DNA from: an uncultured Prevotella sp.
Lineage (GTDB): Bacteria; Bacteroidota; Bacteroidia; Bacteroidales; Bacteroidaceae
Assembly (NCBI GenBank): GCA_937906765.1
Contig: CALCUV010000324.1
Coordinates: forward strand, 1-8,310
Reading direction: 5' to 3'
DNA: 8,310 nt
The translations under genes and the position numbers were made by a program. Below the pieces are notes generated by a model, which saw nothing but the letters and a program-made list of their open reading frames with translations, was not told the DNA's origin and ran no database searches. This document shows, one piece after another, positions 1-6,741 of the stretch. How positions within the stretch are numbered: the first letter of the stretch is position 1; the number at the start of each line of letters is the position of its first letter.

Positions 1-1591
1 TCTTGTCGCGTACGATACCGGTGAAGTATACGTTCTTGAACGGCATGTCGCCCAAGTATTCGTAACCGGCCATAATCATACGGGCTACCCAGAAGAAGAT
101 GATGTCCGGACCTGTCACCAAGTCGCTGGTGGGATAGTAGTACTTGATTTCCTCGTTGCCAGGATTGTTGATGCCATCGAACAATGAGATGGGCCAAAGC
201 CATGAAGAGAACCATGTGTCGAGCGCATCCTCATCCTGCTTGAGGTCAGCGAGTTGGAGGTCGGAATTGCCACTCTGCTGGCGTGCGAGTTCGAGCGCTT
301 TTTCAGCCGTTTCAGCAACGACGAATCCACCCGTGGGGAGATAGTAGGCGGGAATACGGTGTCCCCACCAAAGTTGGCGTGAGATACACCAGTCTTTGAT
401 ATTTTCTAACCAGTGGCGGTAGGTGTTCTTATACTTTGCGGGATAGAACTTGAGTTCATCGTTCATCACGGGAGGAAGCGCAAGATCAGCAAAGTGTTGC
501 ATCTTGAGGAACCACTGCATAGAGAGTTTGGGCTCGATAGCAACACCCGTGCGTTCGGAGCAACCTACCTTGTTGGTGTAGGGTTCCACCTTCTCCATGA
601 GTCCTGCTTCCTGAAGGTCCTTCTCAATCTGTCGGCGCACATCGAAACGGTCCATGCCTACGTACATGCCTGCGGCTTCGGAGAGGGTGCCGTTGTCGTT
701 GAATATGTCGATAGAAGGGAGGTTGTATTTCTCACCGAGCATGTAGTCATTAACATCGTGAGCGGGAGTCACCTTGAGGCAACCAGTACCAAACTCTACG
801 TCAACATATTCGTCCTCAATCACGGGGATACTACGACCAACGATGGGCACGATGACGCGCTTTCCCTTGAGCCACTCGTTCTTGGGGTCATTAGGATTGA
901 TACACATGGCAGTATCGCCCATGATAGTTTCGGGGCGAGTTGTTGCCACAACGGCATAACGACCTTCAGCGTCACCTTCTACCATATAGCGGAGGTAGTA
1001 GAGTTTAGAATTTTCTTCCTTATAAACAACTTCTTCATCTGAGAGTGCTGTTTGTGCGGCAGGGTCCCAGTTTACCATGCGTACGCCACGGTAAATCAAC
1101 CCCTTATTGTAGAGGTCGACAAACACCTTGATGACGCTTTCGGAGCGCTCATCGTCCATAGTGAAGGCAGTGCGGTCCCAGTCGCAAGAAGCACCTACTC
1201 GGCGCAACTGCTTGAGAATGATGCCACCATGTTCTTCCGTCCATTCCCAAGCGTGCTTGAGGAATTCTTCACGGGTGAGATCAGTCTTCTTAATGCCACG
1301 CTCTGCAAGACGGTTTACAACCTTTGCTTCCGTAGCAATAGAGGCATGGTCAGTGCCAGGAACCCAACACGCATTCTTACCTTCCATACGCGCACGACGC
1401 ACAAGGATGTCTTGAATCGTATTGTTAAGCATATGCCCCATGTGAAGCACACCAGTTACATTTGGAGGAGGAATTACAACGGTGTAAGCCTCACGACCAT
1501 CGGGTTTTGAACTAAAAAGTTTATTATCCAACCAATATTGGTACCATTTACCTTCAACGGCATCTGGACTATATTTTGTAGCTAATTCCAT
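1..1591 (-). CDS. valS: Valine--tRNA ligase (ValRS), N-terminal 530 residues; 3' part lies outside the window
   Basis: Cytoplasmic class I aminoacyl-tRNA synthetase that attaches valine to tRNA-Val. Translating the minus strand from 1591 gives an open frame to the window edge beginning [20 protein letters not shown]. Visible family marks are PPPNVTG followed by the HIGH-type motif HMGH (residues 50-53), the [10 protein letters not shown] segment, the editing (CP1) domain motif TTRPET with the following GDTA, the [10 protein letters not shown] segment, and the return to the Rossmann fold with [12 protein letters not shown]. The frame leaves the window at YFTGIVRDK, which in this family is directly followed by the KMSKS loop, so the tRNA-binding C-terminal domain is also missing. 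This is a window cut, not a break in the gene. The start was chosen because it gives the conserved N-terminus; it lies inside the last codons of lysA (10-base overlap), suggesting coupled translation. The gene looks more GC-rich than the genes to its right. Confidence 0.97.
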   Translation of the reverse strand, partial: MELATKYSPDAVEGKWYQYWLDNKLFSSKPDGREAYTVVIPPPNVTGVLHMGHMLNNTIQDILVRRARMEGKNACWVPGTDHASIATEAKVVNRLAERGIKKTDLTREEFLKHAWEWTEEHGGIILKQLRRVGASCDWDRTAFTMDDERSESVIKVFVDLYNKGLIYRGVRMVNWDPAAQTALSDEEVVYKEENSKLYYLRYMVEGDAEGRYAVVATTRPETIMGDTAMCINPNDPKNEWLKGKRVIVPIVGRSIPVIEDEYVDVEFGTGCLKVTPAHDVNDYMLGEKYNLPSIDIFNDNGTLSEAAGMYVGMDRFDVRRQIEKDLQEAGLMEKVEPYTNKVGCSERTGVAIEPKLSMQWFLKMQHFADLALPPVMNDELKFYPAKYKNTYRHWLENIKDWCISRQLWWGHRIPAYYLPTGGFVVAETAEKALELARQQSGNSDLQLADLKQDEDALDTWFSSWLWPISLFDGINNPGNEEIKYYYPTSDLVTGPDIIFFWVARMIMAGYEYLGDMPFKNVYFTGIVRDK

Positions 1592-2790
1592 GAGTTAAAT
1601 TGTTTATTAAGAATTTGTTCAGTTGTAAATGTGTGTGGAAGCATACGACAATTATATGTAGATGCCATAACTTCTCCATAGGCACCAGCAGAACGGAATA
1701 CGATGATGTCGCCACGTTGTGAAGTGGGCAAAAGATAATCTTTAGCAAAGACATCACTACTTTCACATATTGGACCTACAATATCATAATGCGCCGTTGA
1801 AGCACCTTCTGCCGAAATATTTTCAGTATAATGCAAACTTCCGTACATTGCTGGGCGAATCAACTCTGTGAAACCGGCATCGACGATAAGAAAATTCTTC
1901 GTATGCCCCTGCTTGACATAAAGGACAGATGATACTAACGCACCACATTGAGCAACGATGCTTCTGCCGAGTTCAAAATGAACTTGTTGACCATTTCGAA
2001 TCTCCAAATTGTCTTTAAAAACCTTGAAATATTCCGTAAAGTTTGTTATAGGATTAACGTCAGGATTTTCGTAATCAACTCCAAGTCCACCACCAACATT
2101 GATGCTTTGTGTGTGTATGCCTTCTGCTTCTAATTGAAGTTGAATCTCATTAATACGACAACACAACTCTTCATATACGGACAAGTCAAGTATCTGTGAA
2201 CCAATATGGAAATGTAATCCCACGTATTCAACATTGTCTAACTCTTGAGAGAGGCGGATGGCAGGAATAACATCTTCCATCGCCAAACCAAACTTGTTTT
2301 CATGAAGTCCAGTCGTGATTTTCTCATGCGTATGTGCATCCACATTGGGATTAACACGGAATGCCAAACGGGCTTTTACGTTATCTTGCTTTGCGAGTTC
2401 ATTAATCACCTCCATCTCTGGCAAACTCTCAACATTGAAACAACTGATACCTGCACGGAGCGCTAATTGGATTTCTCTATCGCTCTTCCCCACCCCTGCG
2501 AAGACAATGCCATCAGGAGAAAAACCAACCTCCAATGCACGTTGTACTTCACCACCGCTCACGCAATCAACCCCAAAACCTGATTGTTTAATGAATTTAA
2601 GAAGCACAGGATTGGCATTTGCCTTAATGGCATAATGAACGTGAAAGTGAGGGGTATCAATCAGTTCTTCTTGTATGCTTTCAAGAGTTTTGCAAAGCAA
2701 TGACGTATTATAGTAATAGAAGGGACCTACTTCCTGTTCAACGTTTTTCAACAATTCGTGAGTGACACCTTCATAAAAATTGAATGCCAT
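1582..2790 (-). CDS. lysA: Diaminopimelate decarboxylase
   Basis: PLP-dependent enzyme that decarboxylates meso-diaminopimelate to L-lysine, the last step of the pathway. The 402-residue product has the normal family length and the fold-type III alanine-racemase-like barrel: the PLP lysine K56 in [17 protein letters not shown] (193-200), the glycine loop GGGLGVDY (233-240) that holds the PLP phosphate, ELGR (273-276, where many relatives have EPGR), the substrate-site CESSD (342-346) contributed across the dimer, and Y371 in the GAYGE segment. All the catalytic residues I can place are present. It follows lysC after 12 bases and its stop codon lies inside the beginning of valS, so it is almost certainly co-transcribed with both. 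No separate promoter is visible in the 12-base gap. The pairing with lysC supports a biosynthetic lysine role rather than a related arginine or ornithine decarboxylase, which would lack the CESSD context. Confidence 0.96.
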   Translation of the reverse strand: MAFNFYEGVTHELLKNVEQEVGPFYYYNTSLLCKTLESIQEELIDTPHFHVHYAIKANANPVLLKFIKQSGFGVDCVSGGEVQRALEVGFSPDGIVFAGVGKSDREIQLALRAGISCFNVESLPEMEVINELAKQDNVKARLAFRVNPNVDAHTHEKITTGLHENKFGLAMEDVIPAIRLSQELDNVEYVGLHFHIGSQILDLSVYEELCCRINEIQLQLEAEGIHTQSINVGGGLGVDYENPDVNPITNFTEYFKVFKDNLEIRNGQQVHFELGRSIVAQCGALVSSVLYVKQGHTKNFLIVDAGFTELIRPAMYGSLHYTENISAEGASTAHYDIVGPICESSDVFAKDYLLPTSQRGDIIVFRSAGAYGEVMASTYNCRMLPHTFTTEQILNKQFNSWN

Positions 2791-2802
2791 AAAAACGATT
2801 CG

Positions 2803-4116
2803 TTAAAAGAGCGTCTTACTTAAGGCCTTCAAAGCATTATGCTTATCTTCGCCCTTAATCAAGAAAGAAATGTTATGCTCTGAACCACCATAAGAAATCA
2901 TGCGTACGGGGATGTCAGCAAGAGCATTAGTCACCTTTGCTTCAAAACCTACATTGTTCCATTGTAAGTCGCCCACAACGCAGATAATGCACATGTCTTC
3001 ATCTACTTCAACTGTGCCATACTTCTTCAACTCTTCAACAATGGGGTAAATACGACTATTGTTGTCGATAGAAAGACTCACGCCCACTTCTGAAGTTGTG
3101 ACCATATCAATGCTTGTCTTGTACGTTTCAAAAATTTCAAACACCTTACGGAGGAAACCTGTTGCAAGAAGCATACGACTACTAACAATCTTAATTGCCG
3201 TAATATTGTCCTTTGCCGCAATAGCCTTAATCTTACCAAACTCCATCTCGTTATTGATAAGCGTGCCAGGCGCCTTGGGGTCCATAGTGTTCAAAAGACG
3301 CACGGGGACACCAGCAAAACGAGCAGGTTGAACGCAAGTGGGGTGAAGAATCTTTGCGCCAAAGTAAGCCAATTCAGCGGCTTCATCAAAATGAAGTTGG
3401 CGAACGGGTTGTGTGTTGTCAACAATACGTGGGTCATTGTTGTGCATGCCGTCAATATCCGTCCAAATCTGAATTTCATCTGCACCAAGCACTGCACCAA
3501 TCAAACTTGCGGTATAGTCGGAACCGCCACGCTGAAGGTTATCAACCTTTCCTTCATAATCGCGACAAATGAAGCCTTGAGTGATGTAAAGGTCGTAGTC
3601 AGGATTTTCGTTCAGAATGGTCTTGAGATTTTCCTCAATATACTTCATGTCGGGTTCGCTATTCTTATCCGTCTTCATATAGTCAAGCGCGGGAATCAAC
3701 TTCACATTCACCCCAATTTCCTTAAGGTAATTTGTCACCATGTTGGTTGACATCATTTCGCCTTGAGCAAGAATTGTCTTTTCCGTAGTTTCGGTAAAAT
3801 CAGTTCCTGAGAAAGAATGCAAATACATGAATTCATCTTCAAGAAAGTCTGAAGTTTTAGCTAACCATTCTTGATTTGAATAGAGCTCTTTTACATGCTC
3901 CATATATTTCGTACGCAACTTATTTATCACATTATTGGCTGCTTCCTTATTACCCTTCTTCAGGTAATCGGCAATTTCAACCAATGTGTTTGTTGTGCCC
4001 GACATAGCAGAAAGCACTACGATTTTTTGTTGCTTATCTTCTGTGATGAGTTGTGATACTTCCTTCATACGCGAAGGAGAACCTACTGAAGTACCACCAA
4101 ATTTGAGAACTTTCAT
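2803..4116 (-). CDS. lysC: Aspartate kinase, monofunctional, lysine-sensitive (AKIII) type
   Basis: Phosphorylates L-aspartate with ATP, the committed step to diaminopimelate, lysine, threonine and methionine. The 437 residues start with the amino-acid kinase signature KFGGTSVG (5-12), continue with the aspartate/ATP-site RGGSDYTA (196-203) and TDIDG (219-223), and end with two ACT regulatory domains (about 305-370 and 375-437). The segment TTSEVGVSL (340-348) closely matches the effector-binding stretch of the Escherichia coli lysine-inhibited enzyme LysC, and the second ACT domain shares its RMISYG...HN...GED pattern, so feedback inhibition by lysine is inferred. There is no homoserine dehydrogenase domain, so it is not a ThrA/MetL-type fusion. 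It sits 19 bases after ftsE and 12 bases before lysA on the same strand. I see no riboswitch-like or promoter sequence in those gaps, so it probably depends on the promoter before ftsE. Confidence 0.96.
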   Translation of the reverse strand: MKVLKFGGTSVGSPSRMKEVSQLITEDKQQKIVVLSAMSGTTNTLVEIADYLKKGNKEAANNVINKLRTKYMEHVKELYSNQEWLAKTSDFLEDEFMYLHSFSGTDFTETTEKTILAQGEMMSTNMVTNYLKEIGVNVKLIPALDYMKTDKNSEPDMKYIEENLKTILNENPDYDLYITQGFICRDYEGKVDNLQRGGSDYTASLIGAVLGADEIQIWTDIDGMHNNDPRIVDNTQPVRQLHFDEAAELAYFGAKILHPTCVQPARFAGVPVRLLNTMDPKAPGTLINNEMEFGKIKAIAAKDNITAIKIVSSRMLLATGFLRKVFEIFETYKTSIDMVTTSEVGVSLSIDNNSRIYPIVEELKKYGTVEVDEDMCIICVVGDLQWNNVGFEAKVTNALADIPVRMISYGGSEHNISFLIKGEDKHNALKALSKTLF

Positions 4117-4135
4117 ATTGTATATAATTTATGTT

Positions 4136-4810
4136 TTACTGTATAATTGTGGTGAGAGGCAGAATATTTCCATTCTCACATTTATATATTGCCGTACCTG
4201 GATAATCAGTAATGAGATTCAAATTGTGAGTTATCATGATTACCATGGTTCCTTGTTTATTAATTTCCTTTAGGATGGTCATTATCATGTCACTCGTTTC
4301 TTTATCCAAATTACCAGTGGGTTCATCCGCCAAAATAATCTTGGGGGAGTTTAGAAGTGCACGTGCTATTGCCACACGTTGTTGTTCACCACCCGAAAGT
4401 TCATGCGGATAGTTATTTGCTTTATCTGAAATACCTACTGCTTTCAATACTTCAGAAATTCGTGGACCTCTATCGTTTTTATCCCAATCAGTAACTCGAA
4501 GAACGAAATCAAGATTTTCGTAAACAGTATAATCTGCTAAAAGTTGAAAGTCTTGGAAAACAATCCCAAGTTCTCGTCGAAGTTCTGGAATATGATGTTG
4601 CTTCATTTTCATCAAATCATATTCCAAGATTTGTGTAGCGGTTCCTTTGATTGGCAATTCACCATATAAGGATTTCAATAAGGAACTTTTACCCGAACCT
4701 ACTTTTCCGACAATATATATAAAGTCATTTTCAGAAGCAGAGAAGTTTACGTTTCGTAATATCTCACGTTCTTCAATATTAATGGTAGCGTCAACCAAAT
4801 TAATGAGCAT
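4136..4810 (-). CDS. ftsE: FtsE-like cell-division ABC transporter ATP-binding protein
   Basis: A 224-residue, single-domain ABC ATPase. Visible motifs in order are Walker A GKVGSGKS (35-42), the Q-loop Q86 in [10 protein letters not shown], the ABC signature [16 protein letters not shown] (138-153), Walker B with the following turn [11 protein letters not shown] (159-169), and the H-loop histidine H195 in MITHN. The length and the FQD.QLL and TGNLD features fit the FtsE/LolD/MacB group; assignment to FtsE rests on overall similarity to Bacteroidetes proteins annotated that way. With the membrane partner FtsX, FtsE couples ATP hydrolysis to activation of peptidoglycan-cleaving enzymes at the septum. 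No ftsX is present here; instead lysC, lysA and valS follow. M1 is the only reasonable start because the first beta strand begins at residue 2. The upstream -7 box is so close that the mRNA may have no leader. A LolD-like role is the main alternative. Confidence 0.85.
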   Translation of the reverse strand: MLINLVDATINIEEREILRNVNFSASENDFIYIVGKVGSGKSSLLKSLYGELPIKGTATQILEYDLMKMKQHHIPELRRELGIVFQDFQLLADYTVYENLDFVLRVTDWDKNDRGPRISEVLKAVGISDKANNYPHELSGGEQQRVAIARALLNSPKIILADEPTGNLDKETSDMIMTILKEINKQGTMVIMITHNLNLITDYPGTAIYKCENGNILPLTTIIQ

Positions 4811-4812
4811 AG

Positions 4813-4820
4813 CAAATATA
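4813..4820 (-). promoter_or_regulatory. Bacteroidetes -7 promoter box TATATTTG before ftsE
   Basis: The minus strand reads TATATTTG, a full match to the TAnnTTTG -7 element of the Bacteroidetes primary sigma factor. The last G is two bases from the ftsE ATG. At the -33 position (about 4840-4843) I see no TTTG, so the upstream element is poor. The DNA there is instead occupied by the first of three phased repeats, which could mean activator dependence. Transcription from this box would start at or within one or two bases of the ATG. Confidence 0.55.
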
Positions 4821-4836
4821 CCTATTTTAGGAAAAA

Positions 4837-4893
4837 TTAAGTTACTAAGAATTTTTCTTAAGTCACTTATAATTTTAATTAAGTGAGACTTAG
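4837..4893. repeat. Three TTAAGT-type direct repeats with exact 21-base spacing
   Basis: On the plus strand TTAAGTTACT begins at 4837, TTAAGTCACT at 4858 and TTAAGTGAGACT at 4879. All three share TTAAGTnA and the period is exactly 21 bases, about two helical turns. The copies are also partly self-complementary: AAGTCACTT (4860-4868) can pair with AAGTGAGACTT (4881-4891) across a two-base bulge, and ACTAAGAA (4844-4851) can pair with TTCTTAAGT (4855-4863) across a one-base bulge. They lie just upstream of the ftsE -7 box, over and behind the -33 position. This is the arrangement expected of operator sites for a protein bound repeatedly on one DNA face. That function is an inference, as I know no named regulator for this motif. 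Confidence 0.5.
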
Positions 4894-4937
4894 TTTTGAG
4901 ATGAAATATTAGTTTATTAAAACACTAAAATATCTTC

Positions 4938-4983
4938 TCACATAAATACTTTTAACAAGCAAGTTGTTATCAAAAATATGTGA
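4938..4983 (-). terminator. Nested inverted repeats after the phosphopantetheinyl transferase gene; possible terminator
   Basis: A perfect 7-base inverted repeat TCACATA (4938-4944) and TATGTGA (4977-4983) encloses a perfect 6-base one, TAACAA (4953-4958) and TTGTTA (4964-4969), with a five-base loop. It begins two bases after the stop codon of the gene at 4986-5603, the right place for a terminator of the ssb operon. The stems are AT-rich, however, and no clean U-run follows on the minus strand (AAAGTATTT after the inner stem), so termination strength is doubtful. It could also be a protein-binding palindrome. Confidence 0.35.
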
Positions 4984-4985
4984 TG

Positions 4986-5603
4986 CTACTTTTCGGCAAT
5001 CACAACCATAAGGTTTTTATGCTGAAGAAAACGAATATGCAAATGACGTAATAACTCCATCAGTTCATCGTCAACCATCTCCAAAACGATATCTCTTATC
5101 AATTCTGTTCCTGGTTTCGAAACATATTTGTAAACCGCTTCTTTTGCACACCAAAGTTTCACCGCTCCTTCAACATCTTCATCCGATTTTAATAGAGTCA
5201 TTTCTCTATGACTCAAGAAACGTGACTTTAAGCGCAAAGGTTTGTCGTTAATGACTTGTACATCTAAGCCCACTTGTTGCGTGCTTAATGCAATTGCAAC
5301 AAAATCCCCCGAATGACTAATACTGATATGCTTATCGCTATGTAACAGGATGGGGGCTCCGTTTGAAGAATACTCAATAGTCGCTTTATCTCCCTCAATG
5401 AACTTTAATAAAAGTCGTGTGCAAAGCCATTCCTTTTGACGTGTTTGACTTTTAAATGAAGTCATTGCCTGGTTTAACATTAGAGCAGGTAAATGATGTA
5501 CAAGCAGACATGCATCTATCATAGAGGTGTCCATGATATAAACCTCAGACTCCCCTATTCTATGTTTCGTTATCGAAACGTTTTCCGGAACTAGAACGGA
5601 CAT
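4986..5603 (-). CDS. Sfp-type 4'-phosphopantetheinyl transferase
   Basis: Transfers the phosphopantetheine arm of coenzyme A onto the serine of acyl-carrier or peptidyl-carrier proteins. The 205 residues carry the family pattern in order: the N-terminal half-domain with EWLCTRLLL (58-66), the substrate-side NGAP (81-84), SISHSGD (94-100), the metal-site segment VGLDVQ (111-116), and the W/KEA motif LWCAKEAVYK (150-159) with K154, E155 and K159. D114 and E155 would be the magnesium ligands. The position between them that is usually glutamate (GIDIE in Sfp) is glutamine, Q116. The gene begins inside the last codons of ssb (13-base overlap), so the two are one transcript. A later start at M24 is possible, but the family normally has N-terminal sequence before this point. 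No carrier-protein or polyketide gene is nearby, so it is probably the general or secondary transferase of the cell. Confidence 0.88.
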   Translation of the reverse strand: MSVLVPENVSITKHRIGESEVYIMDTSMIDACLLVHHLPALMLNQAMTSFKSQTRQKEWLCTRLLLKFIEGDKATIEYSSNGAPILLHSDKHISISHSGDFVAIALSTQQVGLDVQVINDKPLRLKSRFLSHREMTLLKSDEDVEGAVKLWCAKEAVYKYVSKPGTELIRDIVLEMVDDELMELLRHLHIRFLQHKNLMVVIAEK

Positions 5604-5980
5604 TTCTCGGGTGCGGCAGGGGTTGTTTGTTCTTGTTGCGGCTTAGGTTTCGGGGTGAGCAACTCAATTGAATTTGCCCAAATTTCAGTCACATTATGCG
5701 TGCGCCCTTGTTTATCTGTATATGAGCGTGTGCGTAATTCCCCTTCAACGTAGAGTTTATCGCCAGTGTGCACATATTTCTCAACAAGTTCTGCTTGTTT
5801 TCTCCAAAGTAAAACACGGTGCCACTCTGTTCTTTCAGGAACTACAGTGCCATTGGGTAAGGTATAACCACGTGTGCTTGTTGCCAAACTAACAACAGCT
5901 GTTGCTACGCCTTCTTCAATATATCTAACCTCGGGTTCTTTTCCTACGTTCCCGATGAGCATTACTTTGTTTAATGACAT
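5591..5980 (-). CDS. ssb: Single-stranded DNA-binding protein, short form
   Basis: Binds single-stranded DNA during replication, repair and recombination, normally as a homotetramer. The 129-residue product has the SSB OB-fold from residue 1 to about 110: MSLNKVMLIGNVG at the first strand, RTEWHRVLLW (50-59), VEKYVHTGDKLYVEGELRTR (66-85) and VTEIWANSIELLTP. The remaining tail, 111-129, is a short Pro/Gln-rich linker ending APEKCPF. The usual partner-binding tip is acidic (DDIPF or DDLPF in relatives); here only P128-F129 and one glutamate remain. M1 is secure because M7 would remove part of the first strand. The stop codon lies 13 bases inside the downstream phosphopantetheinyl transferase gene. 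A TAAATTTG -7 box ends five bases before the ATG, so the leader is very short. The general context is housekeeping, which argues against a plasmid or phage SSB. Confidence 0.94.
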   Translation of the reverse strand: MSLNKVMLIGNVGKEPEVRYIEEGVATAVVSLATSTRGYTLPNGTVVPERTEWHRVLLWRKQAELVEKYVHTGDKLYVEGELRTRSYTDKQGRTHNVTEIWANSIELLTPKPKPQQEQTTPAAPEKCPF

Positions 5981-5985
5981 AATAT

Positions 5986-6018
5986 CAAATTTAAGAGATG
6001 AAAGGATAAACCACTAAA
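5986..6018 (-). promoter_or_regulatory. ssb: Bacteroidetes-type promoter of the ssb operon
   Basis: The minus strand reads TAAATTTG at 5993-5986, a full match to TAnnTTTG. About 21 bases upstream (6018-6015) is TTTA, one mismatch from the -33 TTTG. The final G is six bases from the A of the ssb ATG, so transcription starting about four bases after the box would give a leader of only a base or two. Confidence 0.6.
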
Positions 6019-6039
6019 GTTTAAAGAAAATCTCTAAAC
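6019..6039 (-). terminator. Weak hairpin after the DUF4293 gene
   Basis: On the minus strand GTTTAGAG, loop ATTTT, CTTTAAAC forms an 8-pair stem with one G-U wobble. It starts three bases after the stop codon of the gene at 6043-6483 and is followed by TTTAGTGG, which has only a short U-run. It abuts the -33 region of the ssb promoter. It could be a weak terminator that separates the two transcription units; the AT-rich stem makes this uncertain. Confidence 0.35.
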
Positions 6040-6042
6040 GAT

Positions 6043-6483
6043 TTAACGGAGGCGGTTGGAAGAACGTACTAATTCGTCATCCTTACGAATGGCGCGCTTT
6101 GCCAAAACTACCATGAGAATTGTTAAGAGTGGCAACAACAAACTGAAGTAACAGATATGTGGCATTGCCGTTTGAGATTGTATAAACAACCAACCTTCTA
6201 CAATCGCTAAGCACATACTTGCAAAAGTGGCAAAAATCAAGAGTGTACATATTTTCATTTGTGTCTTGCGGCATTTGAATTTAAATATCGCAACTAATGC
6301 ACAAATGGAAACAAGCGCAGAAATTACAACGATTTCAAAATTTGAAATATCATTGTAAAGATAAATGTATTGCCCAGCCAGTTCAGGAATTTCTTGATTA
6401 TAAGTACCTACGGGAACAAACAAACAAGTCCACTGAAGAAGAATAGCGACAATGAGATATAATGTTTGGATACGTTGCCACAT
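6043..6483 (-). CDS. DUF4293 family four-helix membrane protein, function unknown
   Basis: A 146-residue inner-membrane protein with four predicted hydrophobic segments, at about residues 7-25, 49-67, 77-99 and 108-128. They are separated by a polar loop after the first helix and by a basic loop KFKCRKTQMK (68-77) that should face the cytoplasm. The start MWQRIQTLYL and the end KDDELVRSSNRLR match what I know of the DUF4293 family, which is found in Bacteroidetes next to rpoZ and bamD, as here. Its function is not established and I assign none. The frame can be extended upstream to 6549, but that extra stretch is not family-like, so I chose 6483. It follows rpoZ by 258 bases and a terminator, so it needs its own promoter; the best candidate I see, around 6547-6556, is a poor match. 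A short leader hairpin and the ssb promoter follow it. Confidence 0.82.
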   Translation of the reverse strand: MWQRIQTLYLIVAILLQWTCLFVPVGTYNQEIPELAGQYIYLYNDISNFEIVVISALVSICALVAIFKFKCRKTQMKICTLLIFATFASMCLAIVEGWLFIQSQTAMPHICYFSLLLPLLTILMVVLAKRAIRKDDELVRSSNRLR

Positions 6484-6667
6484 AATCTGAAGAATTAAGC
6501 GTAGATGTATGAAAGTTATAGTTGTATGTGAATAAGTAGTTACATTCAAAGTTTAACACAATGATTTACATGACTTAAGTATCTTTTCTTGAAAGAACGA
6601 TTATCACGAAACATAGCAATTTAAAATGATATGCCCCTACCTAAACCCAGAGTTGAATACTATTACA

Positions 6668-6720
6668 GAAAAACTAAACGAGTGACAAGTAGCAACCTAC
6701 ATAGGGAACTACTTGCCACT
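6668..6720 (-). terminator. Intrinsic terminator of the bamD-rpoZ operon
   Basis: On the minus strand AGTGGCAAGTAG (6720-6709) pairs with CTACTTGTCACT (6692-6681), 12 positions with one G-U wobble. The 16-base loop can itself form a short inner stem (CCT/AGG, 6696-6698 with 6703-6705). It is followed by the T-rich CGTTTAGTTTTTC. It begins 21 bases after the rpoZ stop codon. Stem length and T-tract make this the most convincing terminator in the window. Confidence 0.8.
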
Positions 6721-6741
6721 TGTAATATTAAACAACTATTA

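Noticed and set aside
413..1042. A 209-codon open frame on the plus strand
   Set aside because: It lies entirely antisense to valS, whose minus-strand frame shows family motifs throughout. The plus-strand translation has no recognisable domain and no promoter.
1052..1510. A 152-codon plus-strand open frame opposite the 5' half of valS
   Set aside because: Antisense shadow of the conserved HIGH-motif region of ValRS; the product resembles nothing I know.
3328..3750. A 140-codon plus-strand open frame opposite lysC
   Set aside because: Antisense to the catalytic region of a clearly functional aspartate kinase; no supporting signals.
6484..6549. In-frame upstream extension of the DUF4293 gene
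   Set aside because: The family normally begins with a sequence like MxQRIQT, found at 6483; the extension is not family-like.
6547..6556. Possible -7 box (TTAAACTTTG on the minus strand) for the DUF4293 gene
   Set aside because: Its TA is one base too far from TTTG and no -33 element is seen upstream, so I do not list it as a promoter.
6583..6596. Short palindrome TTTCTTGAAAGAA in the rpoZ/DUF4293 spacer
   Set aside because: Very short arms in AT-rich DNA with no T-tract or promoter association; it could be chance.
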